Assembly (NCBI RefSeq): GCF_030866805.1
Contig: NZ_CP133019.1
Coordinates: forward strand, 3,038,001 to 3,102,000
Origin: Microbacterium terrisoli
GTDB lineage: Bacteria > Actinomycetota > Actinomycetes > Actinomycetales > Microbacteriaceae
Direction: 5' to 3'
Length of the DNA stretch: 64,000 nucleotides
The position numbers and the translations under genes were made by a program. Below the pieces are notes generated by a model. The model made no database searches, had not been told where the DNA came from, and saw only the letters and a list, made by a program, of their open reading frames with translations. The first letter of the stretch is position 1. Each line of letters opens with the position of its first letter. Of this stretch, positions 36,218 through 44,432 are shown one piece after another.

Positions 36218-37378
36218 TCACTTGCCCAGCATGCCGTTCCACTTGTCGGTGAAGGCCTTGACGTCGGCGTCAGAGGTGATCTTGTAGGGCACGCGGATGA
36301 TCGCGTCTTCACCGGCCTGATCGACGATCTCCTGGTAGGTGTGCAGCCCCGGGGCCTGCTTGACGCTGTCGCGGTAGGCGGTGAGGCCTCCCTCGGCGAC
36401 CGCGTTCTGGCCCTCCTCCGAGAGGACGAAGTCGAGGAACAGCTTGGCGGTGTTGGCCTCGGGCGCCTTCGGCGCGATGCCGATGCCGCGGCCGAGCACC
36501 ACGGTGCCGTCCTTCGGGTACACGAACTTGTAGATGCCGCTCGCCTTCTCCTGCTGGGGGAAGCCCACGGCGCTGGAGATGAAGAAGCCGGCGAGGTACT
36601 CACCCGACGTGATCTTGTCGTTCTGGGTGCCCGACGAAGTCTCGGGGCGAGCCGACGGAAGGATCTTCGCCAGCGAGGTCCAGGCATCCTGACTGCCGTC
36701 CACGAAGCCCTTCGACACCGTGAACCCGAACGAGCCACTGACATCGCGCGTGGTGATCTTGTTCTTGAACTTGGCGGGATCGGCCGAGACGACCTTGGCG
36801 AGGTCGGCGATGCTCGTGGGCTCACTGCCCAGCAGCTGCGCGTTGTATGCGAGGCCCACCGGGTCCATCGACATCGCGTACACGTTCGGCATGACCTGCG
36901 CGTAGTCGGGCAGCTTCGACAGCTCGGGCGACTGGTAGGCCAGCACACGGTCGGGCGCATCGGCGTACTTCGCCCAGGCCTGCACGGCGTTGGTGACGAG
37001 GATGTCGGCCGGAGCTTTACCCGTCGCCGTCTCGCTGAGCTGCTTCTGGAAGACCTCGTCGCTGTCGAGGTTGTTGGCCTGGATGTTGGTGACGAACGGG
37101 TACTTCTTCTGGAAGTCGCGGAAGATCGGCGCCCAATTCTCCTGATCGGTGTTCGAGTAGATCGTGAGCTTGCCGCCCTCCTTCTTGGCGGCGTCGACGA
37201 TCTTGCTGTAGTCGGACGGGTAGTAGCTGGGCCACTGCCCCTGCGCGATCTTGTTCTCCGGCGCCTTGGGCGCGGTGCTCGACGAGCAGCCGCTGAGGCC
37301 GACGACGAGGCCGACAGCCGCGAGGGTCGCCAGTCCCGCTGCCGCGAGGCGGCGTGTGGAACGCGGTGCACGGTTCAT
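36218..37378 (-). CDS. ABC importer substrate-binding lipoprotein (extracellular solute-binding, Fe3+ type)
   Basis: The 386-residue protein has a signal peptide with lipobox VGLSGC (Cys near residue 31), then a type-2 periplasmic-binding fold: GKLTIYSNTDQENWAPIFRD, PADILVTNAVQAWAKYADA and IGIAPKAPEANTAKLFLDFV. It captures the substrate for the importer. ATG 37378 is chosen over the GTG two codons earlier because AGGGAG stands five bases before it. It is first in the long leftward operon, facing three GTTATAAC operators. Confidence 0.9.
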   Translation of the reverse strand: MNRAPRSTRRLAAAGLATLAAVGLVVGLSGCSSSTAPKAPENKIAQGQWPSYYPSDYSKIVDAAKKEGGKLTIYSNTDQENWAPIFRDFQKKYPFVTNIQANNLDSDEVFQKQLSETATGKAPADILVTNAVQAWAKYADAPDRVLAYQSPELSKLPDYAQVMPNVYAMSMDPVGLAYNAQLLGSEPTSIADLAKVVSADPAKFKNKITTRDVSGSFGFTVSKGFVDGSQDAWTSLAKILPSARPETSSGTQNDKITSGEYLAGFFISSAVGFPQQEKASGIYKFVYPKDGTVVLGRGIGIAPKAPEANTAKLFLDFVLSEEGQNAVAEGGLTAYRDSVKQAPGLHTYQEIVDQAGEDAIIRVPYKITSDADVKAFTDKWNGMLGK

Positions 37379-37440
37379 TTTCACTCCCTTGTGATGCGGA
37401 CCGAGGCACTGGTGCGGGCCTCGTGATCGGGGATGACATT

Positions 37441-37454
37441 ACGGTTATAACCGT
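37441..37454. promoter_or_regulatory. GntR operator 1
   Basis: ACGGTTATAACCGT is a perfect 14-bp palindrome 63 bases before the lipoprotein start. Its GTTATAAC core recurs at 37553-37560 and 37575-37582. It most likely binds the divergent GntR-family protein to repress the importer operon. Confidence 0.6.
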
Positions 37455-37550
37455 AGCTTCGTCAATGGATCATCACGTTTGGCTCATATTCCGCGGGTTT
37501 TGTGCGTTTTGCTCACAGGCCACGAGATTCCACTGCTCGCGGCATCCACT

Positions 37551-37582
37551 TCGTTATAACGAGTGCCATCGTATGTTATAAC
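37551..37582. promoter_or_regulatory. GntR operators 2 and 3
   Basis: TCGTTATAACGA (37551-37562) and a GTTATAAC core (37575-37582) are centred 22 bases apart, about two helical turns. They sit before the GntR gene itself and suit autoregulation. Confidence 0.6.
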
Positions 37583-37614
37583 GGAGGTGCCACATCCCCG
37601 ACCGATCGGCCCCG

Positions 37615-38358
37615 ATGACCGCACCCGCCCGCACCTACCCCGTCAAGAGCGACCTCGCGTACACCGTCGTGCGCAACCGCGTGCTCACCGGCGAGTACGC
37701 GCCCGGCTCGTCGTTCAACCAGGCGACGCTGGCCGTCGAGCTCGGCATCAGCACGACCCCGCTGCGTGAGGCGCTGCGCAAGCTCGAATCCGAGGGCCTC
37801 GTGCAGCTGGGCGCGCACCGCGACGCGATCGTGACGGACCTCAGTGTCGAAGAGGCACGCGACCTGCTCGAGATGCGGCTGGCCCTGGACCCGATGGCGG
37901 CGGGCCTTGCCGCCCAGCGCCGCACGCGCGACGACATCGCCGCGATCCGCGCGGCCTCCGACATCCACGCCCTCCCCGGACATCCCACCATCGACCAGCT
38001 CGTGCGCCATCGGCGGTTCCATCAGACGGTGTATCGCGCATCCCACAACGACGTGCTCGTGACGACCCTCGACACGCTGTGGGACAAGAACGACCGCTAT
38101 CGGCTGGCGGGACTGCGTCGGGACCGCGACACCGACGAGCTGGCGCGGAAGGACGCGGAGCACCACGAGCTCATGATGCGTGTGATCGCCGGGGATTCCG
38201 CAGGCGCCAGCGCCGTCATGCGTCGCCACATCCAGTCGAGCCTGGGGGCGGTCGCCACCGAGCTGCTGCGCGAGGACGACGCCGACGGGCTCCGCCCACG
38301 CGCCCCGGACGCGCCCGAGCCGTACGATTCCCCCGATCAAGAGAAGAGACCGGTATGA
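37615..38358 (+). CDS. GntR family regulator with FCD domain
   Basis: The 247-residue protein has an N-terminal GntR winged helix (YTVVRNRVLTGEYAPGSSFN; TLAVELGISTTPLREALRKL) and a C-terminal helical FCD ligand domain (RRFHQTVYRASHNDV; DAEHHELMMRVIAGDSA with metal-ligand histidines). FCD regulators sense organic acids. It diverges from the importer operon and is coupled by ATGA to the RraA-family gene. No in-frame start lies upstream and no ribosome site is close, so the start may be leaderless. Confidence 0.88.
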   Translation: MTAPARTYPVKSDLAYTVVRNRVLTGEYAPGSSFNQATLAVELGISTTPLREALRKLESEGLVQLGAHRDAIVTDLSVEEARDLLEMRLALDPMAAGLAAQRRTRDDIAAIRAASDIHALPGHPTIDQLVRHRRFHQTVYRASHNDVLVTTLDTLWDKNDRYRLAGLRRDRDTDELARKDAEHHELMMRVIAGDSAGASAVMRRHIQSSLGAVATELLREDDADGLRPRAPDAPEPYDSPDQEKRPV

Positions 38359-38822
38359 CCATTTCGACCGCTGACCTCTGGGACGAGCGCGGCGAGCGCC
38401 TGAGCTCGCTGGCCGCGCTGTGGCGCGACTTCGGCGCGCAGCGACGCTTCGCCGGTCCTGCGCGCACCGTGCGGTGCCGCGAAGACAACGTCGTGCTCGC
38501 AGGTCTGCTCGAGACGTTCGGGCACGGCGCGGTGCTGGTGGTCGACGGCGACGGATCGCTGAACTGCGCGCTGATGGGCGACCGCATCGCGGGTCTGGCC
38601 GTCTCGAACGGATGGGCCGGCGTCATCATCAACGGCGCCGTGCGCGACAGCGTGGCGCTGGCCGCTCTGCCGCTGGGCATCAAAGCCCTCGGCACGAACC
38701 CGCGCAAAAGCGGCAAAGGCGGCGTCGGCGATATCGACGTGGAGGTCACGATCGGCGGCGCGGTGATCCGGCCGGGCGCGATGGTCACCGCCGACGAAGA
38801 CGGAGTGGTCGTCGAGCGATGA
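38355..38822 (+). CDS. RraA family protein, likely 4-hydroxy-4-methyl(carboxy)-2-oxoacid aldolase
   Basis: The 155-residue protein has the family core: GPARTVRCREDN, AVLVVDGDGSLNCALMGD with the metal-binding DGDG region, GWAGVIINGAVRD with the key Arg-Asp, and KALGTNPRKSGKGG. It may cleave a branched 4-hydroxy-2-oxo acid or act as oxaloacetate decarboxylase; the alternative, RNase E inhibition, is unlikely here. It is coupled on both sides by ATGA overlaps in the catabolic island. Confidence 0.82.
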   Translation: MTISTADLWDERGERLSSLAALWRDFGAQRRFAGPARTVRCREDNVVLAGLLETFGHGAVLVVDGDGSLNCALMGDRIAGLAVSNGWAGVIINGAVRDSVALAALPLGIKALGTNPRKSGKGGVGDIDVEVTIGGAVIRPGAMVTADEDGVVVER

Positions 38823-38882
38823 CCGCCCCGCGCATCGCTCTGGTCGGGGAATGACCGCCCCGCGCATCGCCCTGGTCGGGGC
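38819..38882 (+). repeat. 32-bp tandem duplication of a gene start
   Basis: The 32 bases from ATG 38819 to 38850 are repeated at 38851-38882, differing only at the position reading t or c near base 20 and at the unit ends. The first copy overlaps the RraA stop and encodes an 11-codon peptide MTAPRIALVGE whose stop overlaps the second ATG. Because 32 is not a multiple of three, the copy became a leader peptide. Confidence 0.85.
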
Positions 38883-39507
38883 CGTGGCCGCCGCCGCTCC
38901 CCCGGCCGAGCGCGCCTTCGCCGCGGAGTACCCCGACGCCGAGCTGTGGAACCTGCTCGATGATCGCCTCATCTCCGATGCGCTCTCGGCGGGGGAAGTC
39001 ACCGCCGAGCTCGCCGAGCGGATGACCGCGCTGATCGACTACGCGATCGGTCACGGGGCGGCGGGAGTGCTGCTGACGTGCTCGATGTACAGCCCCGTGG
39101 CGCACGCCGTCGCCGCGCGCGCACAGGTTCCGGTGCTCGCCTCAGACGACGCCGCGTTCGCCGATGCCGCCGCCGGCGGGTTCGGGCGCATCGCCCTGGT
39201 CGCGTCGCTGGCGGTCCCGCTGGCCGACGCTCGTGCCCGCTTCGACGCATTCCTGGCGGGGCATGGCGACGGCCGCCTGCAGGTGGTGAGCGTACTCGCT
39301 GCGCGCGCAGCGGTCGTGACGGGGGATGCTGCGGCCCAGGCCGTCGCCATCGCCGAGGCCCTGGGCGAGACAGCCGGCATCGACGCGGTGCTGCTCGCGC
39401 AGTATTCGATCTCACCGGCGGCCGCAGCCCTGTCCGAGCGCCTCGGCATCCCGGTCCTTGCCGGCCCGGCCCGCGCGGCCGCGCGCATGCGCGACCTGCT
39501 GGCCTGA
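38851..39507 (+). CDS. Aspartate/glutamate racemase family protein
   Basis: The 218-residue protein fits the Asp/Glu racemase superfamily (racemases, arylmalonate decarboxylase, maleate isomerase). One catalytic Cys is visible in GVLLTCSMYSPVAHAV near residue 76. The usual second Cys region reads AVLLAQYSISPAAAAL, where Gln replaces Cys, so it may decarboxylate or isomerise rather than racemise. Its start is the second copy of a 32-bp duplication. It ends the rightward chain GntR-RraA-racemase. Confidence 0.78.
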   Translation: MTAPRIALVGAVAAAAPPAERAFAAEYPDAELWNLLDDRLISDALSAGEVTAELAERMTALIDYAIGHGAAGVLLTCSMYSPVAHAVAARAQVPVLASDDAAFADAAAGGFGRIALVASLAVPLADARARFDAFLAGHGDGRLQVVSVLAARAAVVTGDAAAQAVAIAEALGETAGIDAVLLAQYSISPAAAALSERLGIPVLAGPARAAARMRDLLA

Positions 39508-39517
39508 CCGCCTCGCG

Positions 39518-39599
39518 GTCGAAATCATATGTTTTCGACCCGAACACACGCATTTGACGCAAAATCGATGTGTGCCCGACGAGTGCATATGATTTCGAC
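39518..39599. terminator. Nested inverted repeat between converging genes
   Basis: GTCGAAATCATATG (39518-39531) and CATATGATTTCGAC (39586-39599) are exact complements. Inside the left arm region, GTCGAAA (39518-39524) can instead pair with TTTCGAC (39533-39539). The element lies between the racemase stop and the acyl-CoA dehydrogenase stop. It probably ends both transcripts. Confidence 0.6.
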
Positions 39600-39633
39600 G
39601 GCGAGAACGGCAGGACGGCGAGGACGGGGCGGG

Positions 39634-40788
39634 TCAGCCGTGCAGCAGCTCGCGGCCGATGATCACGCGCATGATCTCGTTCGTGCCCTCGAGGATCTGG
39701 TGCACGCGCAGGTCGCGCACGACCTTCTCGATGCCGTAGTCCTGCAGGTAGCCGTACCCGCCGTGCAGCTGCAGCGCCTCGTTGGCGACCTCGAAGCCCG
39801 CGTCGGTCGCGAACCGCTTGGCCATCGCGCACTGCATCGCGGCGTCGGGGGCGTGCTCGTCGAGCGCGGCCGCGGCATCCCGCACCAGCGCCCGACCCGC
39901 CTGAAGCTTGGTGGCCATGTCGGCCAGGGCGAACACAACCGACTGGCGCTCCGAGAGCGGTTCGCCGAAAGTGAAGCGCTCGTGCACGTAGCGGATCGCC
40001 TTCTCCATCGCCCACTGCGCCCCGCCCAGCGAACATGCGGCGATGTTCAGCCGCCCACCGTTGAGGGCGTTCATGGCGATCTTGAAGCCCTTGCCGACCT
40101 CTCCGAGCACGGCCGAGACGGGGACGCGCACCTCGTCGAAGATGACCTGGCGGGTGGGCTGCGCATTCCAGCCCATCTTCTTCTCGTTCACACCGAACGA
40201 CAGGCCCGGCAGTCCGTCCGGAACGACGAACGCGGTGATTCCCCGGGCGCCCGGCTCACCGGTGCGGGCCATCACGACGTAGACGGATGCCTCGCCCCCA
40301 CCTGAGATGAACTGCTTGACGCCGGTGAGCACATACTCATCTCCCTGCCGGATCGCGCTCGTGGTCAGGGCCGCGGCATCCGACCCCACCCCCGGCTCGG
40401 TCAGGCAGTAAGCACCGAGATCGTGCATGCCGATCAGCCGGCCCAGCCACTGGTCGCGCTGCGCGTCGTCACCGTAGGTGTCGATCATCCACGCGACCAT
40501 GTTGTGGATGCTGATGTACGCCGAGATCGCAGGGTCGCCCTTGGCGAGCTCCTCGAAGATCGCGACCGCTTCGGTGCGGCCAAGGCCCGCGCCGCCGGAT
40601 TCCTCACGGACGTAGATGCCGCCCAGCCCCAGGTCGCCGGCGCGCTGGACTGTCTCACGCGGGAAGTGCTTGGCCTGATCCCACTCCTGCGCGTGCGGAG
40701 CCAGCTCGCTCTCGGCGAAGTCGCGCACCGCTTCGAGGATCGCCTGTCGTTCTTCGGTCGTCGTCATGCTCATCGTGGAACCGCCCAT
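39634..40788 (-). CDS. Acyl-CoA dehydrogenase (isobutyryl/short-chain type)
   Basis: The 384-residue flavoenzyme has AYCLTEPGVGSDAAALTTSA and YVLTGVKQFISGGGEAS for FAD/substrate binding, and the C-terminal LQLHGGYGYLQDYGIEKVVR and ILEGTNEIMRVIIGREL. Glu in LEGTNE is the likely catalytic base. The pattern is close to isobutyryl-CoA dehydrogenase, fitting valine catabolism to propionyl-CoA. The ATG at 40788 has a GGGGA site; one at 40773 is possible. Electrons would go to the ETF. Confidence 0.9.
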   Translation of the reverse strand: MGGSTMSMTTTEERQAILEAVRDFAESELAPHAQEWDQAKHFPRETVQRAGDLGLGGIYVREESGGAGLGRTEAVAIFEELAKGDPAISAYISIHNMVAWMIDTYGDDAQRDQWLGRLIGMHDLGAYCLTEPGVGSDAAALTTSAIRQGDEYVLTGVKQFISGGGEASVYVVMARTGEPGARGITAFVVPDGLPGLSFGVNEKKMGWNAQPTRQVIFDEVRVPVSAVLGEVGKGFKIAMNALNGGRLNIAACSLGGAQWAMEKAIRYVHERFTFGEPLSERQSVVFALADMATKLQAGRALVRDAAAALDEHAPDAAMQCAMAKRFATDAGFEVANEALQLHGGYGYLQDYGIEKVVRDLRVHQILEGTNEIMRVIIGRELLHG

Positions 40789-40825
40789 CGGTCGTCCCCG
40801 TCGAGGGCCATTGTGTGGCTGCGGG

Positions 40826-40892
40826 GTGATGCCCCCGTCGGCATCACGATCATTTTACATGGACGTCCTACTATTTGTTCTGGCGTCCATGT
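40826..40892. promoter_or_regulatory. Two inverted repeats before the acyl-CoA dehydrogenase
   Basis: GTGATGCC/GGCATCAC with a 6-base spacer lies at 40826-40847. ACATGGACG/CGTCCATGT with an 18-base spacer lies at 40857-40892, in an AT-rich patch typical of promoters. The second may be a TetR-type operator, though no such gene adjoins. The first could also end the thiolase message. Confidence 0.5.
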
Positions 40893-40909
40893 GCTTGCGT
40901 GCGCGCGGG

Positions 40910-42091
40910 CTACAGGCGCTCGATGATGGTCGCGTTGGCCATGCCGCCGCCCTCGCACATCGTCTGCAGACCGTACCGGCCGCCGGTCGCTTCGAGGGTG
41001 GCCAGCAGCGTCCCCATGAGGCGGGTGCCCGAGGAGCCCAGTGCGTGTCCGAGCGCGATCGCGCCGCCCCAGGCGTTCAGCTTCGCCGGGTCGGCGTGCA
41101 GGTCATGCGTCCAGGCCATCGGCACCGAGGCGAACGCCTCGTTGACCTCATAGGCGTCGAGGTCGTCGATTGTCAGTCCACTGCGCTGGAGAACCCGCTG
41201 CGTGGCGGGGATCGGACCGGTGAGCATCATGACCGGGTCATCGCCGACGACGGCGAACGAGTGGAACCGCGCACGCGGGGTCAGCCCGAGCTCGGCGGCC
41301 TTCTCCTCGCTCATGATGAGCACGCCCGATGCGCCGTCGGTCAGCGGCGAGGAGTTGCCCGGCGTGATCTTCCAGTCCAGCTGCGGAAAGCGCGCGGCCA
41401 GCTCGTCGGTGCGGAATGCCGGGTTCAATCCCGCGAGCCCCTCGACGCTCGTCGACGGACGCACTGTCTCGTCGGGAACACCGGATGCCGGGGTCACGAA
41501 GCCGGGCACCTCGACGATCTGGCTGTCGAAGCGTCCCTGGGCCCAGGCATCCGTCGCCCGGCGATGGGACTCGGCGGCGAACACGTCCAGCTCCTCGCGT
41601 CCGAGCCCCCAGCGCTGGGCGATCAGCTCGGCCGAGACCCCCTGGTTCACGAGCCCGTCGGGGTAGCGCGCGCGCAGCCCGTCGCTGGGCACGCCGCCGT
41701 GCGCCGACGACCCGAGCGGCACGCGGCTCATCGACTCGACGCCGCCTGCGATCACGATGTCGTAGGCGCCGGCGATCACCCCCTGGGCGGCGAAGTGGGC
41801 GGCCTGCTGACTCGATCCGCACTGCCGGTCGATCGTGGTCGCCGGCACCGTCTCAGCGAAGCCGGCGGCCAGCACCGACTGGCGCGCGATGTTCATGCTC
41901 TGATCGCCTATCTGGCTGACGCATCCCCAGATCACGTCGTCGATCTGCGTGGATTCCAACCCGTTGCGCTCGAGCAGGGCGCGCAGCACGACGGTGGACA
42001 GGTCCACCGGGTGCACTCCGCTCAGAGCGCCCCCGGGCTTTCCCCTCCCGACGGGCGTGCGGATGACATCGACGATGACGGCGTGAGACAT
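40910..42091 (-). CDS. Thiolase family acetyl-CoA acyltransferase
   Basis: The 393-residue thiolase has nucleophile Cys near residue 90 (TIDRQCGSSQQA), the His loop GGAIALGHALGSSGTRL and the second Cys in MCEGGGMANA. The NEAF motif (AYEVNEAFASVP) is also present. It would cleave 3-oxoacyl-CoA or condense two acyl-CoAs. GGAGG precedes the ATG. It stands between the acyl-CoA dehydrogenase and the methylcitrate genes, in keeping with odd-chain or branched acyl degradation. Confidence 0.92.
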   Translation of the reverse strand: MSHAVIVDVIRTPVGRGKPGGALSGVHPVDLSTVVLRALLERNGLESTQIDDVIWGCVSQIGDQSMNIARQSVLAAGFAETVPATTIDRQCGSSQQAAHFAAQGVIAGAYDIVIAGGVESMSRVPLGSSAHGGVPSDGLRARYPDGLVNQGVSAELIAQRWGLGREELDVFAAESHRRATDAWAQGRFDSQIVEVPGFVTPASGVPDETVRPSTSVEGLAGLNPAFRTDELAARFPQLDWKITPGNSSPLTDGASGVLIMSEEKAAELGLTPRARFHSFAVVGDDPVMMLTGPIPATQRVLQRSGLTIDDLDAYEVNEAFASVPMAWTHDLHADPAKLNAWGGAIALGHALGSSGTRLMGTLLATLEATGGRYGLQTMCEGGGMANATIIERL

Positions 42092-42200
42092 GACAGACCT
42101 CCTGGTCCGAGCCTACGGCCCGGTGGGATGCCGCGGCCCGAGGAGCGATCGGCCAGTGATGCCCGAAACGGCCGCTCGGTCCGCGTGTCGTCGCCCGGCC

Positions 42201-43391
42201 TCAGCCGGCGGCCTCTTCGGGGCGCGAGGCGACGTGGACGGCCGCGGTGTCGGCGGTGTAGCCCTCGATGTGCCGCTCGTCGACGCCGTTGTACGCCGAG
42301 AGCGGCCTGATCAGGGCGTTGGATGCCTGCTGCTCCATGATGTGCGCGGTCCAGCCGGTGACCCGGGCTGCCACGAACAACGGCGTGAACGTCAGGGTGT
42401 CGAAGCCGATCAGGTTGTAGGCCGGACCCGACGGATAGTCGAGGTTCGGGTAGATGCCCTTGCGCTCGACGAACCGGTTCTCCAACTCGGTGTACAGCGC
42501 GAGCACCTCAGGGCGCTGGAAGTGCTCGACGAGACTGTCGAGGGCGGCCTTCATGGTGGGCACCCGCGAGTCGCCGCGCTTGTAGACGCGGTGTCCGAAG
42601 CCCATGATCTTGCGCTTTTCGGCGAGCGCCTCGTCGAGCCAGGCCGTGACGTTGCCGGCCTCGCCGATCTCGTCGAAGATGTGCAGCACGGCCTCGTTCG
42701 CTCCGCCGTGCAGCGGACCCTTCAGCGCCCCGATCGCACCGACCACGGCCGAGTACAGGTCGCTCAGGGTCGACGCGATGACCCGGGCCGTGAACGTGGA
42801 TGCGTTGAAGGAGTGCTCGGCGTACAGGATCATCGAGCGGTTGAACGCGTCGACGACGACATCGTCGGCCTCTTCACCGAAGGTCATCCAGAGGAAGTTC
42901 GCCGCGTAGTCCAGATCATCGCGCGGGGCCACGGCATCCTGCCCGCGACGGCGCCGCTGACCGTATGCGACGATCGCGGGGATCGCGGCGAACAGGCGCA
43001 GGCTGCGCTGCAGGTTCTCTTCGGGCGTGCCGACCGCGTCCATGACGGTGCCGATGCCGGCGAGATCTGCCGCTCCGATCGCCGAGACGGCGGTGCGGAT
43101 CTCGTCCATCGGATGCGCGTCCAGCGGCGACAGCTCGATCGCCCGGCGCACCTCGTCGGTCAGTGCCCGGTGGGCGCGCTCGGTTTCGCGCAGCTGGGCC
43201 AGCTGATCGGCGGTGGGCAGCTCGCCGTGCCACAGCAGGTAGGCGACGGCCTCGAACGGCTGGGTCGCGGCCAGCTCCTGCACGGGATACCCGCGGTACA
43301 GCAGCGAGTTCGTGTCGGGGTTGACCTTGCTGATCGCCGTCGCGTCGGCGACGACGCCGGCGAGACCCTTCTTGATGTCGGTGTCGGCCAT
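42201..43391 (-). CDS. prpC: 2-methylcitrate synthase / citrate synthase
   Basis: The 396-residue protein has citrate synthase elements: NPDTNSLLYRGYPVQEL, EHSFNASTFTARV with the first catalytic His, GPLHGGANEAV with the second, and GFGHRVYKRGDSR. It condenses propionyl-CoA with oxaloacetate. The assignment to PrpC rather than GltA rests on its place directly after prpB and prpD. It starts nine bases after the prpB stop. Confidence 0.92.
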   Translation of the reverse strand: MADTDIKKGLAGVVADATAISKVNPDTNSLLYRGYPVQELAATQPFEAVAYLLWHGELPTADQLAQLRETERAHRALTDEVRRAIELSPLDAHPMDEIRTAVSAIGAADLAGIGTVMDAVGTPEENLQRSLRLFAAIPAIVAYGQRRRRGQDAVAPRDDLDYAANFLWMTFGEEADDVVVDAFNRSMILYAEHSFNASTFTARVIASTLSDLYSAVVGAIGALKGPLHGGANEAVLHIFDEIGEAGNVTAWLDEALAEKRKIMGFGHRVYKRGDSRVPTMKAALDSLVEHFQRPEVLALYTELENRFVERKGIYPNLDYPSGPAYNLIGFDTLTFTPLFVAARVTGWTAHIMEQQASNALIRPLSAYNGVDERHIEGYTADTAAVHVASRPEEAAG

Positions 43392-43399
43392 GAGCTCTC

Positions 43400-44299
43400 C
43401 TATCGCGCGATCTGGAAGTTGAAGACGCCGGTGTCGAAGTGGTTGTAGGCCTCGTAGTCGATGAGATCGTACAGGTCGGCACGGTGCTGCATCTCGCCGA
43501 GCCTGCTGGTGAGAGCGCCCTCTTCGATCAGCGTATCGAGAGCCCGCCCCGCTGCGCCCATCGCGATCCGCAGGAGGGAGACAGGCCAGATGACGATGTT
43601 CACCCCGACCTCGCGCAGCTGGTCGACGGTGAACAGGTCGGACTTGCCGAACTCGGTCATGTTCGCCAGGATCGGCACGTCCACCGCTGCCCGGACGGCG
43701 GCGAACTCGTCGAGGGAGCGCATGGCTTCGGGGAAGATCGCGTCGGCTCCGGCATCCACCAGCGCTTTCGCACGGTCGGTCGCCGCCTCGAGTCCGTCGA
43801 CGGCGCGGATGTCGGTGCGCGCCATGATCAGGAAGTTCGGGTCGCGGCGGGCGTCGGCGGCCGCGCGGATGCGCTTGACAGCCGTGCCCTCGTCGACCAC
43901 CTGCTTGCCGTCGAGGTGTCCGCAGCGCTTCGGGTTGACCTGATCCTCGATGTGCGTGCCGGCAAGGCCCGCGTCTTCGAGCGTCTGGATCGTGCGGGCG
44001 ACGTTCATCGGCTCGCCGAACCCGGTGTCGGCGTCGATGATCGCGGGCAGCTCGGTCATGCGGGCGATCTGCTGGCCACGGCCTGCGACCTCGGTCAGCG
44101 TGGTCAGGCCGATGTCGGGCAGTCCCAGATCGGCCGAGAGCACGGCACCCGAGATGTAGACGCCTTCGAAGCCCTTGCGCTCGATGAGCCGCGCGCTCAG
44201 GGGGTTGAACGCGCCGGGGAAGCGCAGCAGCTCGCCGGCGGCGAGCCGTTCGCGCAGCAGGCGGCGCTTGTCGGCGGGCGGGGTCTGGCTGTAGAGCAT
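43400..44299 (-). CDS. prpB: Methylisocitrate lyase
   Basis: The 299-residue protein has the isocitrate lyase/PEP mutase fold: AFNPLSARLIERKGFEGVY, PAIIDADTGFGEPMNVARTI for Mg binding, and the catalytic loop PKRCGHLDGKQ with Cys (PrpB usually KKCGH, here KRCGH). RTDIRAVDGLEAATDRA follows. It cleaves 2-methylisocitrate to pyruvate and succinate. AAGGAG precedes the ATG. Confidence 0.93.
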   Translation of the reverse strand: MLYSQTPPADKRRLLRERLAAGELLRFPGAFNPLSARLIERKGFEGVYISGAVLSADLGLPDIGLTTLTEVAGRGQQIARMTELPAIIDADTGFGEPMNVARTIQTLEDAGLAGTHIEDQVNPKRCGHLDGKQVVDEGTAVKRIRAAADARRDPNFLIMARTDIRAVDGLEAATDRAKALVDAGADAIFPEAMRSLDEFAAVRAAVDVPILANMTEFGKSDLFTVDQLREVGVNIVIWPVSLLRIAMGAAGRALDTLIEEGALTSRLGEMQHRADLYDLIDYEAYNHFDTGVFNFQIAR

Positions 44300-44334
44300 C
44301 AACGGTCTCCTTCTCGGGCGGCGTGTGCACAGCT

Positions 44335-44400
44335 GCGGGGATCTTCCGCGACACGCGGGGAGGGGGATGCCGCAGACGGCGCGTCGGTGAAGATCCCCGC
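44335..44400. repeat. 12-bp inverted repeat between prpD and prpB
   Basis: GCGGGGATCTTC (44335-44346) and GAAGATCCCCGC (44389-44400) are exact complements 42 bases apart in the 133-base gap between prpD and prpB. It may stabilise or process the polycistronic message, or bind a regulator. Confidence 0.55.
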
Positions 44401-44432
44401 CGTTGTGTTCGGGGTCCGACGTCCGACCGGCA

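Noticed and set aside
38355..38822. RNase E inhibitor RraA
   Set aside because: Position in a carboxylate-catabolic chain and the aldolase-type metal residues favour the aldolase branch of the family.
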